A program made the position numbers and the translations under genes. From Pedobacter yulinensis (GTDB taxonomy: Bacteria; Bacteroidota; Bacteroidia; Sphingobacteriales; Sphingobacteriaceae), in the NCBI RefSeq assembly GCF_003029735.1, contig NZ_KZ686269.1:868001-932000 (forward strand): a stretch of 64,000 nucleotides of DNA, given 5' to 3'. The number at the start of each line of letters is the position of its first letter. Within the stretch, counting starts at the first letter, position 1. The notes beneath the pieces were generated by a model that was not told where the DNA came from, ran no database searches, and saw only the letters and a program-made list of their open reading frames with translations. This document shows, piece by piece, positions 8,637 to 16,932 of the stretch.

Positions 8637-9392
8637 ATGAAATTACAAGACAAAGTTGCCATTGTAACAGGCGCCGGGTCGGGGATCGGCCGCGCCATTG
8701 CAACCCTTTTCTGCGCCGAGGGCGCCAAAGTACTGCTCGTTGACCTCCGAAACGAAAACATTGAAGCACTTGCAGGTGAAATTCGGGAAGCCGAGGGCAC
8801 CGCTTTGTGTTACCCGGCGGATATTTCCCGTTCAGACGAAGTCGAGAACCTTGTTTCTTTTACACTCGAGCAGTTCGGCCGGGTCGACATCCTGGTTAAT
8901 AATGCCGGTATCATGGACGACTTTACCCCCGCCGGCGACACCAGCAATGAACTTTGGGACCGTTTGATCGCCGTTAACCTCACGGGAACTTTTTTAATGA
9001 CCCGCACTGCACTCGGCTTTTTTACAGCACAGCGTTCGGGGGTGATTGTCAATGTAGCATCGATTGGTGGCCTGTTTGGCGGCCGGGCGGGTGCAGCCTA
9101 TACCGCATCCAAACATGGCGTGATCGGCCTGACCAAAAGTGTTGGTTACCAATACGCAGGGCAAAACATCAGGTGCAATGCGATTGCGCCGGGGGGCGTG
9201 GCAACGTCGATCCTGACAGATGCGCACCCACACCCCTTCGGTTTTGAAAGAATGAGCGCAGGTGTAACCAATGCACCAGGCACCGGAGATCCGGAAGATA
9301 TTGCCGGAATCGCTCTTTTTCTGGCCAGCCACGAGTCCCGCTTCGTTAACGGATCAGTGATTACCGCCGATGCGGGCTGGACGGCTTATTAA
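8637..9392 (+). CDS. SDR-family NAD(P)-dependent oxidoreductase
   Basis: A 251-residue classical short-chain dehydrogenase, starting at the ATG at 8637 (MKLQDKVAIVTG) rather than the longer open frame. It has the cofactor motif TGAGSGIG, the NNAG motif near residue 90, the catalytic serine in NVASIGG, and YTASK (Tyr-x3-Lys). The aspartate at the end of the second strand (LLVDLR) suggests NAD rather than NADP. Family members oxidise or reduce small alcohols, sugars or steroids; the substrate is unknown. It stands alone between the amidohydrolase and a lipoprotein gene. Confidence 0.9.
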   Translation: MKLQDKVAIVTGAGSGIGRAIATLFCAEGAKVLLVDLRNENIEALAGEIREAEGTALCYPADISRSDEVENLVSFTLEQFGRVDILVNNAGIMDDFTPAGDTSNELWDRLIAVNLTGTFLMTRTALGFFTAQRSGVIVNVASIGGLFGGRAGAAYTASKHGVIGLTKSVGYQYAGQNIRCNAIAPGGVATSILTDAHPHPFGFERMSAGVTNAPGTGDPEDIAGIALFLASHESRFVNGSVITADAGWTAY

Positions 9393-9453
9393 GAACTTTA
9401 AGGTTTGCCAGCCGTGTGCATCACTGCGGAATGATTTTTGACCCAGGCCATTC

Positions 9454-10254
9454 ATGACAAAACATAACGCTATCGGTATCCTGGCCGCGCTGCTTATCTG
9501 CGTCTGGGCCTGCAAAAAGAAAAATCCTGAAATTCCTGCAGAGGAAAGTTCGCCCTGCAAAAATACGTATACAACCTATTACGACGGGAACAAAGGCGAC
9601 GACATCGTGATGGCCTTCGGGAACCAGCGCCGCCTGGAGAGCATTGCTTCTAACGGATCGGCAATTCGCTATGTCTATGAAAACGGACGCCTTACAGTCT
9701 ATAACGATGAAGATGCCGAGGCCCATGTTGACCTGGCAAACGGCCGCGCGGTTCGGATTAGCCGCGCCGGTGGCCAGGAATACCATGAACTGAGCTACAA
9801 CACGGAAGGTTACCTATCTTCAGTAAAGATGTTTCTGCAAAACCAGCTGTTCACCACCTTTGAGCTGTTTTATGAAAACGGGAACCTGACGCGGATGCGG
9901 GAACGCGGTGTAGGGCTCGAAAACGTTACCCAGGAAACGACGTACACCTATCAACCGGATCAGGCAGACGAAGCGCTGCTTGCCATGGAGGTGCTCGACA
10001 AGCGCGTGCTGAATTTTTATATACCGCACCGGCTGCTTGGCAGAGCATCCCGCAATGTCATTGCTTCGAGCACTTACGTGAACGTGAATCCGAATTATGT
10101 AGACAGGCTAGTACGCACCTATACCTATCAGAAAGATGAGTCGGGCCGCATCACATCCCGCAAGGAAAAGGAAACATCCATCTATGAGTCTAACGGCAAA
10201 ACCGAACGAATGGAATATAACCATGAAATGCGGCTTGCCGCAGGCTGCAGGTAG
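9454..10254 (+). CDS. hypothetical lipoprotein with YD-repeat-like strands
   Basis: A 266-residue exported lipoprotein. The signal peptide ends in the lipobox ICVWAC (Cys about residue 20) followed by KKKNP. The mature part is a series of short beta hairpins (RYVYENGRLTVYND, YNTEGYLSSVKM, LFYENGNLTRMRE, YTYQKDESGRITSRKE) that resemble the YD/RHS-like repeats of DUF4595-type Bacteroidota lipoproteins. Such proteins are at the envelope and their function is not known. It follows the SDR gene by 61 bases and is convergent with the desaturase, only 22 bases apart. Confidence 0.75.
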   Translation: MTKHNAIGILAALLICVWACKKKNPEIPAEESSPCKNTYTTYYDGNKGDDIVMAFGNQRRLESIASNGSAIRYVYENGRLTVYNDEDAEAHVDLANGRAVRISRAGGQEYHELSYNTEGYLSSVKMFLQNQLFTTFELFYENGNLTRMRERGVGLENVTQETTYTYQPDQADEALLAMEVLDKRVLNFYIPHRLLGRASRNVIASSTYVNVNPNYVDRLVRTYTYQKDESGRITSRKEKETSIYESNGKTERMEYNHEMRLAAGCR

Positions 10255-10276
10255 AAGCCATGCAAATGTAGGTCGT

Positions 10277-11413
10277 TTAGCAAGCCGACGCGGCGCGTTC
10301 AGCTGCCTTGGCGGCAATCCGGCTGTTGTCGCTGGCCTCCATTCCAAACTTTTTTAAAATCAGGTAGTGCGAGCGCAGTGCTGCCAGGAAACTTTTATTT
10401 TCAATATAAGGCAGGTTAAATTCTGCGGCTGCCTGCCTCACAATAACGGCTATGTCACGGTAGTGAATGTGGCAGACCTTTGGGAAAAGGTGGTGCTCAA
10501 TCTGGCGGTTTAATCCACCGAGAAAGAATCCCATGAGCCGGTTCTGTGTTGCGAAATTTGCCGTTGTATGCATTTGGTGTTCGGCCCAGACTTCATCCAT
10601 TTTTCCCTGGGCGTTCGGCGACGGAAAACTTGTCCCCTCCACGACGTGCGCCAGTTGAAACACCAGGCCCATGGTAAGCCCTTCGGCAAAGTGCAGGACG
10701 AGGAAACCGATCATCACCTGCCACCAGCTTACGTCCATCACCATCACCGGAAGTGCAAGAAACAGGAAATAGTAGAGCGCTTTGTAAAAAAACAGGTTAA
10801 AATATTCCATACGGGGATGACTGCCGGTATGCGCACTCACGCTTTTCCTGAAGAATTTGACGTAGTCCTTTCGGAAGACCCAGGAGAGCGACGCCAGACT
10901 GTACAGCGGGAAAGCATACCAGTGCTGGTAACGCTGTATCGGGTTGATATCATCTTCTTTCGCCACGCGGATCAGGCCCGGCGCAATTTCGATGTCTTCA
11001 TCATGCCCGGGTATGTTCGTGTACGTATGGTGAATAACATTGTGCGTAATGCTCCATACATATGGATTGGCACCAATCAGGTTGAAAATGAAACTGAGGA
11101 ACCGGTTTACTTTGCGGCTGCCTGAAAACGCACCGTGAATGGCGTCGTGGCAAATGTTGAAACCTACAAATGCGCTGAACATCCCGAGCGCTGCCGCCAG
11201 AGACAACAATACCAGGGGAGAAAACGGCCCGAGGATAATCAGCAGGTAAATACCGATAAAGCCCGCCAGGAAAAACATCGTTTTGCCCCACATCTGTCCG
11301 TTGGCATGCGGACTTCGCTGCTGTTGTTTGAAATACTGATCTACGCGGCTTCTGAGCGTTGCGTAAAAGGGAGAACCCGAAGGTGTGGAGAATTTTAGCT
11401 TTCTGGTAGACAT
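10277..11413 (-). CDS. membrane fatty acid (acyl-lipid/acyl-CoA) desaturase
   Basis: A 378-residue integral membrane di-iron desaturase. The three histidine boxes are present: HDAIHG (about residue 94), HNVIHH (about 131) and QIEHHLF (about 304). Four hydrophobic segments surround them, including residues about 45-90 and 215-255. The third box in the QxxHH form is that of front-end or delta-6/linoleoyl-type desaturases rather than delta-9 enzymes, so it may insert a double bond toward the carboxyl end. There is no fused cytochrome b5, so an outside electron donor is needed. The ATG at 11413 is chosen over a TTG six codons upstream. Confidence 0.9.
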   Translation of the reverse strand: MSTRKLKFSTPSGSPFYATLRSRVDQYFKQQQRSPHANGQMWGKTMFFLAGFIGIYLLIILGPFSPLVLLSLAAALGMFSAFVGFNICHDAIHGAFSGSRKVNRFLSFIFNLIGANPYVWSITHNVIHHTYTNIPGHDEDIEIAPGLIRVAKEDDINPIQRYQHWYAFPLYSLASLSWVFRKDYVKFFRKSVSAHTGSHPRMEYFNLFFYKALYYFLFLALPVMVMDVSWWQVMIGFLVLHFAEGLTMGLVFQLAHVVEGTSFPSPNAQGKMDEVWAEHQMHTTANFATQNRLMGFFLGGLNRQIEHHLFPKVCHIHYRDIAVIVRQAAAEFNLPYIENKSFLAALRSHYLILKKFGMEASDNSRIAAKAAERAASAC

Positions 11414-11781
11414 ATCTGATGTGCTGATCAACTCAATGCAAACAAACAGATGTGCTAAAACCGGGTGTTGGAATAAAGAAGAATGTAAAACCCGGCACCG
11501 TGCCGGCGTATTAATTATATAACATGTCAGACCGGGTTTTGTTGTAGAATTATGAAAGTTTCATAAACATTTTTAGGGAAGCAGGTCTGGGTGTTGCGAG
11601 CGTGCAGCCAGTCACTCTAGCCGTCGCATTGCGCAAAAAGCCCTATGCAGATCTGAACCTGCGCCATCAAATGTAATCCCGCTGGTGCATTTGTCTTATA
11701 TCACCCTGGAAAATGACACGAACGGCCGCGGTCCTTCTGCCTGCGCCTGCTTAAATTAGAGGAGCACATAAACATGTAAGA
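11414..11781. other. intergenic region, no gene seen
   Basis: This stretch lies between the divergent desaturase and VOC protein genes and must hold both promoters. I find no consensus -33/-7 pair, no RNA gene and no open frame of note. Confidence 0.4.
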
Positions 11782-12174
11782 ATGAATGAAAACATCATCG
11801 CCTGGTTCGAGATCTATGTAAAAGATATGGAGCGGGCAAAGAAATTTTACAATGCCGTACTCGGCACCAGCTTTATTGACAGCGGTGCGCCAGGTGATTC
11901 GCCGCAAGGCATGAAAATGGCATTTTTTTCCCCTATGGAAAACCAGGGGGTATCAGGGGCACTGGTCGAGATGCCAGGCGTCAAGGAAGGCGATGGACAA
12001 TGCGTAAACACAATGGTTTATTTTCCCTGTAACGATTGTAGCGTCGAGGAAAGCCGCGTAGCTCCGGCCGGCGGAGTGGTCAGGCAACCGAAGTTTTCAA
12101 TTGGCGAATGGAGGTTCTGTTCCATCTGCGCCGACAGCGAGGGTAACCCCTTTGGGCTGTTCTCTATGGCGTAG
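11782..12174 (+). CDS. VOC-family (glyoxalase/bleomycin resistance fold) protein
   Basis: A 130-residue vicinal-oxygen-chelate protein. It shows the paired beta-alpha-beta-beta-beta modules: IIAWFEIYVKDMERAKKFYN opens the first, and ADSEGNPFGLFSM closes the second, with the Glu/Gly-Asn signature near the end. Family members are metal-dependent lyases, dioxygenases or drug-binding proteins; this subtype is common and uncharacterised in Bacteroidota. It is a single-gene unit. The ATG at 11782 follows a purine-rich site. Confidence 0.85.
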   Translation: MNENIIAWFEIYVKDMERAKKFYNAVLGTSFIDSGAPGDSPQGMKMAFFSPMENQGVSGALVEMPGVKEGDGQCVNTMVYFPCNDCSVEESRVAPAGGVVRQPKFSIGEWRFCSICADSEGNPFGLFSMA

Positions 12175-12199
12175 TTTTGTATTGCGCCGGTACGTTGAA

Positions 12200-12238
12200 A
12201 ATAAAAACAATGGCTTCATGTTGATGTTGAAGCCATTG
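12200..12238 (-). terminator. rho-independent terminator
   Basis: CAATGGCTTCA at 12208-12218 and TGAAGCCATTG at 12228-12238 form a perfect 11-base stem with a nine-base loop. On the minus strand it is followed by TTTTTATTTT, so it probably ends the transcript of the secreted endonuclease-fold gene, about 160 bases after its stop. On the plus strand there is no T tract. Confidence 0.7.
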
Positions 12239-12398
12239 CCCTTGTTGGCAGCTTATTGGAATGACCGGCTGTATTCGGGCGGCAATAAGCTGGTTCTTGT
12301 TTTAAATAATCTGGTGAACGATTGCGGGTGTTCAACCGCAGGCTCACTAATAACGTGTCAGGCTTTATCAAGATGGGTTACCAAGCTGATCACTCCGG

Positions 12399-13205
12399 TT
12401 ACCAGGTCACGATCAGGTCAGCGAGTACAGGCAGATGGTCCAGGTCATTTAACCCGGTGAAAGGCGCAGAAACGTTCAGAATTTTGATGTTCTTCGTGGT
12501 TACAATGTTGTCAATGTTCATGTTAAGTCCACCCGTTACACCGGCAGCCCTGGCGTTGCCCGCCGCAGTGGTAAACCAGCCCATGTACCCTCCGTTTGCG
12601 ATATTGAAGCCATCTTTCTCAAAACGAAGCTGCTCGGCGTCGCTGGCATTCATGTCGCCCATGCAGATCAGGTATTCATATTTTTTCATTTCTGCCAGCA
12701 GCGAGTCGAGCCCCGGGAGATGCTGCCCTTTCTGCCAGGGCAGATGGCTGGACATCACGGTAATCACTTTTTTGCCGATCTTAAGATCGCCGATGATGGC
12801 ATAATAATCGCCCGGCCAGCGCTTTTCCCTGATGTTGGTCAGTTTGTAATTGGTGGCGATACCATTGTAAATCCACCGGTTCTGACGGCCGAAATACCGG
12901 TTCTTGTAAAATGGCTCCAGCAGTGCCTGATCGGCAATAAATACGCTGTCTTTGTCGAAGTGTTTGTTCCATTCGTTAAACGCGAAGATATCAAGACTCT
13001 GTTTGCCTATCCACCGCCGCCAGTTCATTATCTCTGCCCTCGCCTGAGTAGGCAATCCCTGGAAACCGCCAAGGCTGCCCTGGTTAAAATGGCCTACGTT
13101 ATATACGCCTACCCGCAACCTGAGGGATTGGTCGTTTGGCAGCTGTGCACGGGTGTATAATGCGAAAAAAATACCTGCCAGAATGAAAATCAGTTTTCTG
13201 CTCAT
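12399..13205 (-). CDS. secreted endonuclease/exonuclease/phosphatase-fold protein
   Basis: A 268-residue EEP-superfamily metallophosphoesterase with an N-terminal signal peptide (KLIFILAGIFFALYTRAQ, cleavage after Ala-Gln), so it acts outside the cytoplasm. The active-site parts are visible: Asn in YNVGHF, Glu in FNEWN, His in SSHLPWQ, Asp-x-Asn in GDMNAS, and the closing LDHLPV. The start is set at the second of two adjacent Met codons before the signal peptide. It is the last gene of the minus-strand SusC/SusD/DUF5689 locus, though a terminator lies between. In that setting it could cut nucleic acid or sugar/lipid phosphodiesters taken up by the SusCD pair. Confidence 0.85.
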   Translation of the reverse strand: MSRKLIFILAGIFFALYTRAQLPNDQSLRLRVGVYNVGHFNQGSLGGFQGLPTQARAEIMNWRRWIGKQSLDIFAFNEWNKHFDKDSVFIADQALLEPFYKNRYFGRQNRWIYNGIATNYKLTNIREKRWPGDYYAIIGDLKIGKKVITVMSSHLPWQKGQHLPGLDSLLAEMKKYEYLICMGDMNASDAEQLRFEKDGFNIANGGYMGWFTTAAGNARAAGVTGGLNMNIDNIVTTKNIKILNVSAPFTGLNDLDHLPVLADLIVTW

Positions 13206-13267
13206 CATGTTTAGATTTTGCCGGGGTACCGGCCATGCTTCAGGCCGGCAGCTTCGCCGGATCATTT

Positions 13268-13298
13268 GAAAAAGCGGGACCCCGTGAAGGGCCCCGCT
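13268..13298 (-). terminator. rho-independent terminator or attenuator inside the SusCD locus
   Basis: On the minus strand a ten-pair GC-rich stem (13273-13282 with 13289-13298, one G-U pair) has a six-base loop and is followed by TTTTC. It sits between the DUF5689 gene and the EEP gene, so it may lower EEP expression relative to the genes before it. Confidence 0.65.
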
Positions 13299-13306
13299 GG
13301 TTTACT

Positions 13307-15367
13307 TTATTTATTGTATTTAATAGACAGGTGGCTTAACCTACTCAGTCCGTTCACGGCCAGTGTACCGGCGGTCGGGCTGGTTGCCGTCCCTACGGTG
13401 CGGTTTTTAACCCGCAGGCGGATGTACAGGTTGTCGAGACCTGAGGCGGCCTGCGGAAACTGGAAGTTAACGGCCTTCATGCCCGGCACCTGCGTAACCA
13501 AGGTGTTCGACCAATTGGTCACGTCTTCCAGTGTATATTCACCGGCCACGTTCCAGGTACTGGTCTCCTCGCCTGTGGCTGACCATTCTACAACGAAGTT
13601 TCTCGGACCGCCAATGTCATTATGGCCTTCGACCTGGAGGGAGATCGGTTTCGAAACTTCTTTGGTCGATACCCGGACCAGCCACCACGAGCCGCGGTTT
13701 TTTGTGGTGTTCCACCAGTTTCTGGCCGTAAATGCCCCATTCTCAATAGCGCCTTTTACGGTCGAAGCTTCTGGGATCAGGCCATTGTAGTCAGACGAGC
13801 CGAAGATACCGGTGGTGGTAAAATCGAGCGCTGGTTTTTCGCTGTGCGTCAAAGTTCCGGTGCCAACATCGGGTGTCAGCGGGTTCCGCGCGGCGGTTGC
13901 TCCGGCCGTAAACTCAGTCTTGAAGCGGCTCCACTCAACCAGCACGTTTGAAAAGCCGTTCTGACGTTCAGCTTGAAGGGCAATGTCTTCCTCGGTGACA
14001 TGCCGGATCGAGTACGGGCCGATGTTCGTGCCGTAGCGCTGTAGTTTTTCGTGCACGAGGATGCCTGATATATCGCCTGAGCCCTGTGGTACCCGTTTAC
14101 CATTGCGGCGGTAAGGCACATCAATATTCGTGATCATGTACAGGTTGCTGCCGTTTATGTCGCGAATGTTCATCGGGTAAGCATCGGTACGCATGTTGTA
14201 GCCTTCATTTACATTGAAATAGCTGCCAGAAGGGATAGAAATCTCCACATCCCGCAGTTTAACGTAGGTGTACAGGTCATCGTCTTTCAGGTCTTTCATG
14301 TACACCGCGCGGGCAGGAACCGGCGTTCCGGCATCTTTAGCCATGATGTTCAGCGCCGGTACCTGGTCCAGCATGACACGGGCCGGATTGGTTTCCTTGC
14401 GCAAGACCACGCCCTTCAGCCAGATCTTTACACGCTCAAAACGACCGTATACATTGTCGCCGGCAGTTTTGGTACGTATATGAAGTCCCGATTTTCCATC
14501 ATTACTTTGCACATATACGGTAAGCGCATTTTCGGCCTTATCGATCTCGTGTTTGTTGGTGCTTTTGTTGGGGTTGAGGCCCATGTTGGGGTTGCCCTTG
14601 TCGCTCACCACCACACCTTCCACATAAATATCTTCAGTAATGGTTCCGGCGGCCAGGGCACTTTTCACGTAGGCAAAATCCTTCAGCACGGCACTATCGT
14701 AATCTGCCTTAGGGTTCTGCGAAACCAGGATCGAGTCTCTGGTCACCGTGCCAAAAGCATCCAGGTACGAAAGCAGGATTTTGCCTTCCCTGGCCTCAGC
14801 CCGGGTGTTTTTTGCCAGGGTGGCTTTCAGAAATCCATTGTCCATCTTCAGCCCGGTTATCCAGTTGCTTTCGGCCTGATAAGACACGGTTTGTTTCATC
14901 AGTTCGAATGGAACATTGGTGGTTAACAGGGTCTTCATTTCGCCCCCGTTGCCAATGCCTACCATGGTATCGTCGGCGAAACGGAGCGCAGGCGTAATGC
15001 CGCGCTGCTGCAGGCTGATGGTATCGGTTTTGCCGGCGGCCGAAATGAGAATCTTGGCCGCCCGGGGCAGGTTGCCGTGGTTCTCGGTGAACGAAACCAG
15101 GAACTCACCCTTTCCGCTGCCTGAATTGCGGTCAAATTTTAGCCAGCCCGCATCCTGCGGAGCAGAAACATCCCAGTTTCCGTCTGCGTAAACCTGCAAA
15201 CGAGTGGATCCGGCACTGTCGGCCACCCGGACGATTTTCGAGTTTAAAGCCAGGTCGGTACTGAATTTTCTGAATTCATCTTTCTGGCACGCAAACTGGA
15301 AAAGCGCGGCGCAGAAAAGCACGAATCCGAGCAGCAGAGACGACTGCTTATCTGTAAAAAGTTTCAT
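13307..15367 (-). CDS. BACON/DUF5689-domain outer-surface lipoprotein of a SusCD locus
   Basis: A 686-residue exported protein with a signal peptide and lipobox (FCAALFQFAC, Cys about residue 28). Two BACON-like immunoglobulin-type repeats lie at about 45-125 and 130-215 (WDVSAPQDAGWLKFDRNSG is typical). A DUF5689 region follows at about 225-460 with OB-like strands (EDIYVEGVVVSD, GDISGILVHEKLQRYG). The last 200 residues form a beta-sandwich-like domain (FVVEWSATGEETSTW). Proteins of this kind follow SusC/SusD genes in Bacteroidota and probably bind the substrate on the cell surface. The gene follows SusD by 27 bases and is followed by a terminator, then the secreted EEP enzyme. Confidence 0.82.
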   Translation of the reverse strand: MKLFTDKQSSLLLGFVLFCAALFQFACQKDEFRKFSTDLALNSKIVRVADSAGSTRLQVYADGNWDVSAPQDAGWLKFDRNSGSGKGEFLVSFTENHGNLPRAAKILISAAGKTDTISLQQRGITPALRFADDTMVGIGNGGEMKTLLTTNVPFELMKQTVSYQAESNWITGLKMDNGFLKATLAKNTRAEAREGKILLSYLDAFGTVTRDSILVSQNPKADYDSAVLKDFAYVKSALAAGTITEDIYVEGVVVSDKGNPNMGLNPNKSTNKHEIDKAENALTVYVQSNDGKSGLHIRTKTAGDNVYGRFERVKIWLKGVVLRKETNPARVMLDQVPALNIMAKDAGTPVPARAVYMKDLKDDDLYTYVKLRDVEISIPSGSYFNVNEGYNMRTDAYPMNIRDINGSNLYMITNIDVPYRRNGKRVPQGSGDISGILVHEKLQRYGTNIGPYSIRHVTEEDIALQAERQNGFSNVLVEWSRFKTEFTAGATAARNPLTPDVGTGTLTHSEKPALDFTTTGIFGSSDYNGLIPEASTVKGAIENGAFTARNWWNTTKNRGSWWLVRVSTKEVSKPISLQVEGHNDIGGPRNFVVEWSATGEETSTWNVAGEYTLEDVTNWSNTLVTQVPGMKAVNFQFPQAASGLDNLYIRLRVKNRTVGTATSPTAGTLAVNGLSRLSHLSIKYNK

Positions 15368-15394
15368 ATCTGTTGTATAGCGATAATTGATTCA

Positions 15395-16906
15395 TTAAAA
15401 ACCGGTGTAAGCAGGGTTGGTGAGTATGCCCCTGGAGCGGGTAACTTCGCGGTCAGAGATTGGGTAATATTCATGGTAAGGGCGCAGGTTGGCTTTAATC
15501 ACCTCCCACTCCTCGGCGGTGGTCTGCTTAACCGAATTGTAAAAAATACCCCAGCGCACGAGGTCCCATTTGCGGCCGTACTCGCCCATCAGTTCGCGGG
15601 CCCGCTCATCTTTCACTTCCTGGAAGAATTGGTCCTTGCCCGGATATTCGGTCAGTACGTAATCCTGAGAAGCGCGTGCTTTGACCTCGTTAATTGCACT
15701 CATCGCAGTATTTGCGTCGCCCAGTTCATTGGCACATTCAGCGATCATCAGCAGCACATCGGCATAGCGGAACACTTTCTGGTTGTTGCCGTCAGAGATG
15801 TTGTCCATGCCCGGACACCAGAATTTTGGGCCCATCCATGGTTTACCCGTCCCGTTCAGCGTTTGTGGTCGGCTGAACCATTTGTCGTTGTAGGTGTAAG
15901 CCAGGATGATGTTACGCCGAGGATCGTTCAGGTCGTACAGTGACACAAAATAGGCCGATGGCGTAATGGATGCGAACGGATTGGCTTTAGAACCCAGTTC
16001 GGGAATCTGTACACCGTCATAAATGTCTTTCCCGGACTGTTTAGTTGGCGTGAAGAAGCAGGCTACCGTTGAGGTTTTTTTCAAACCGGTGGCCGACCAG
16101 GTAAACTGGACTTCAAAAATTGATTCCGGCGTGTTTTTGTTCCTGAAATACGTGTCTTCGAGCGGGTATTGTGCCAGCTGACCATATATTTTCTGGATCT
16201 CTTTCAAAGCGGTAAGCGCCGTTGCAAAATCCTTGTTCCACATTGACATTTTCGCAATCAGTGTATAAGCCATGCTGCTTGAAATCCGGTTACCCGGAAT
16301 GCTGGAAGTACGCTGTGCGGGCAGGCTGGGCGCATATTCTTTCAACTCCTGGATGAGCGTGTTCCGGGTTACCTTGGCATCCATACGGCCAAGCTGCATC
16401 ACTTCTTCAAGTGTTTTGAGTGTGGATACATCGTCGGTGTAATAAGGAACATCACCAAAGGTAGAGGTGAGCACATAGTAGTAGAGTGCCCGGAGTGTAA
16501 TGCCTTCGGCCAGCAGGGCCTTTTTACGGTCTTCATTTATTGGTGCGCCTTTGATGCCCTCGATGGCGGCGTTGCAATACATGACACCTTTGTAACTTTG
16601 CTCCCAGATGGCCTGGCCCATGCCCGGATTGGCGGGCGAGATCTCAAATTTTGCATCCAGATCTGCCGAGTTGAGAAAGGCCAGGTCGGTACAGGCCTCG
16701 TTGGCGACGATCAGGTCAGAACTGAAGATTGCATTCAGTGGAATATGCGCGCCATTCAGGGCGGTGAGGCATTGCGCTTCATTTTTGAAAAACAGATCGG
16801 GCGCCACAAAACTGCGCGGCTCTTCCTCCAAAGCTTTCTCGCAGGCACTCAGGGTTACCAGAGCCATCATTGATCCCGCTACAAGATTTTTTATATGTGA
16901 TTTCAT
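15395..16906 (-). CDS. RagB/SusD-family outer membrane nutrient-binding lipoprotein
   Basis: A 503-residue SusD-like lipoprotein: signal peptide with lipobox (MALVTLSAC, Cys about 22), then the tetratrico-like helical scaffold. Family segments seen are the N-terminal EEEPRSFV, the ANEACTDLAF region, ALLAEGITLRALYYYVL near residue 130, and the C-terminal FRYADVLLMIAECANELGD near 380 with DERARELMGEYGRKWDLVRW, which is the hallmark of the family. It caps the SusC transporter on the cell surface and hands over ligand. It lies 26 bases after SusC. The ligand cannot be read directly; the downstream phosphoesterase suggests a nucleic acid or phosphorylated compound. Confidence 0.95.
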   Translation of the reverse strand: MKSHIKNLVAGSMMALVTLSACEKALEEEPRSFVAPDLFFKNEAQCLTALNGAHIPLNAIFSSDLIVANEACTDLAFLNSADLDAKFEISPANPGMGQAIWEQSYKGVMYCNAAIEGIKGAPINEDRKKALLAEGITLRALYYYVLTSTFGDVPYYTDDVSTLKTLEEVMQLGRMDAKVTRNTLIQELKEYAPSLPAQRTSSIPGNRISSSMAYTLIAKMSMWNKDFATALTALKEIQKIYGQLAQYPLEDTYFRNKNTPESIFEVQFTWSATGLKKTSTVACFFTPTKQSGKDIYDGVQIPELGSKANPFASITPSAYFVSLYDLNDPRRNIILAYTYNDKWFSRPQTLNGTGKPWMGPKFWCPGMDNISDGNNQKVFRYADVLLMIAECANELGDANTAMSAINEVKARASQDYVLTEYPGKDQFFQEVKDERARELMGEYGRKWDLVRWGIFYNSVKQTTAEEWEVIKANLRPYHEYYPISDREVTRSRGILTNPAYTGF

Positions 16907-16932
16907 GATATTTAAATAATAATAAGGGGTGA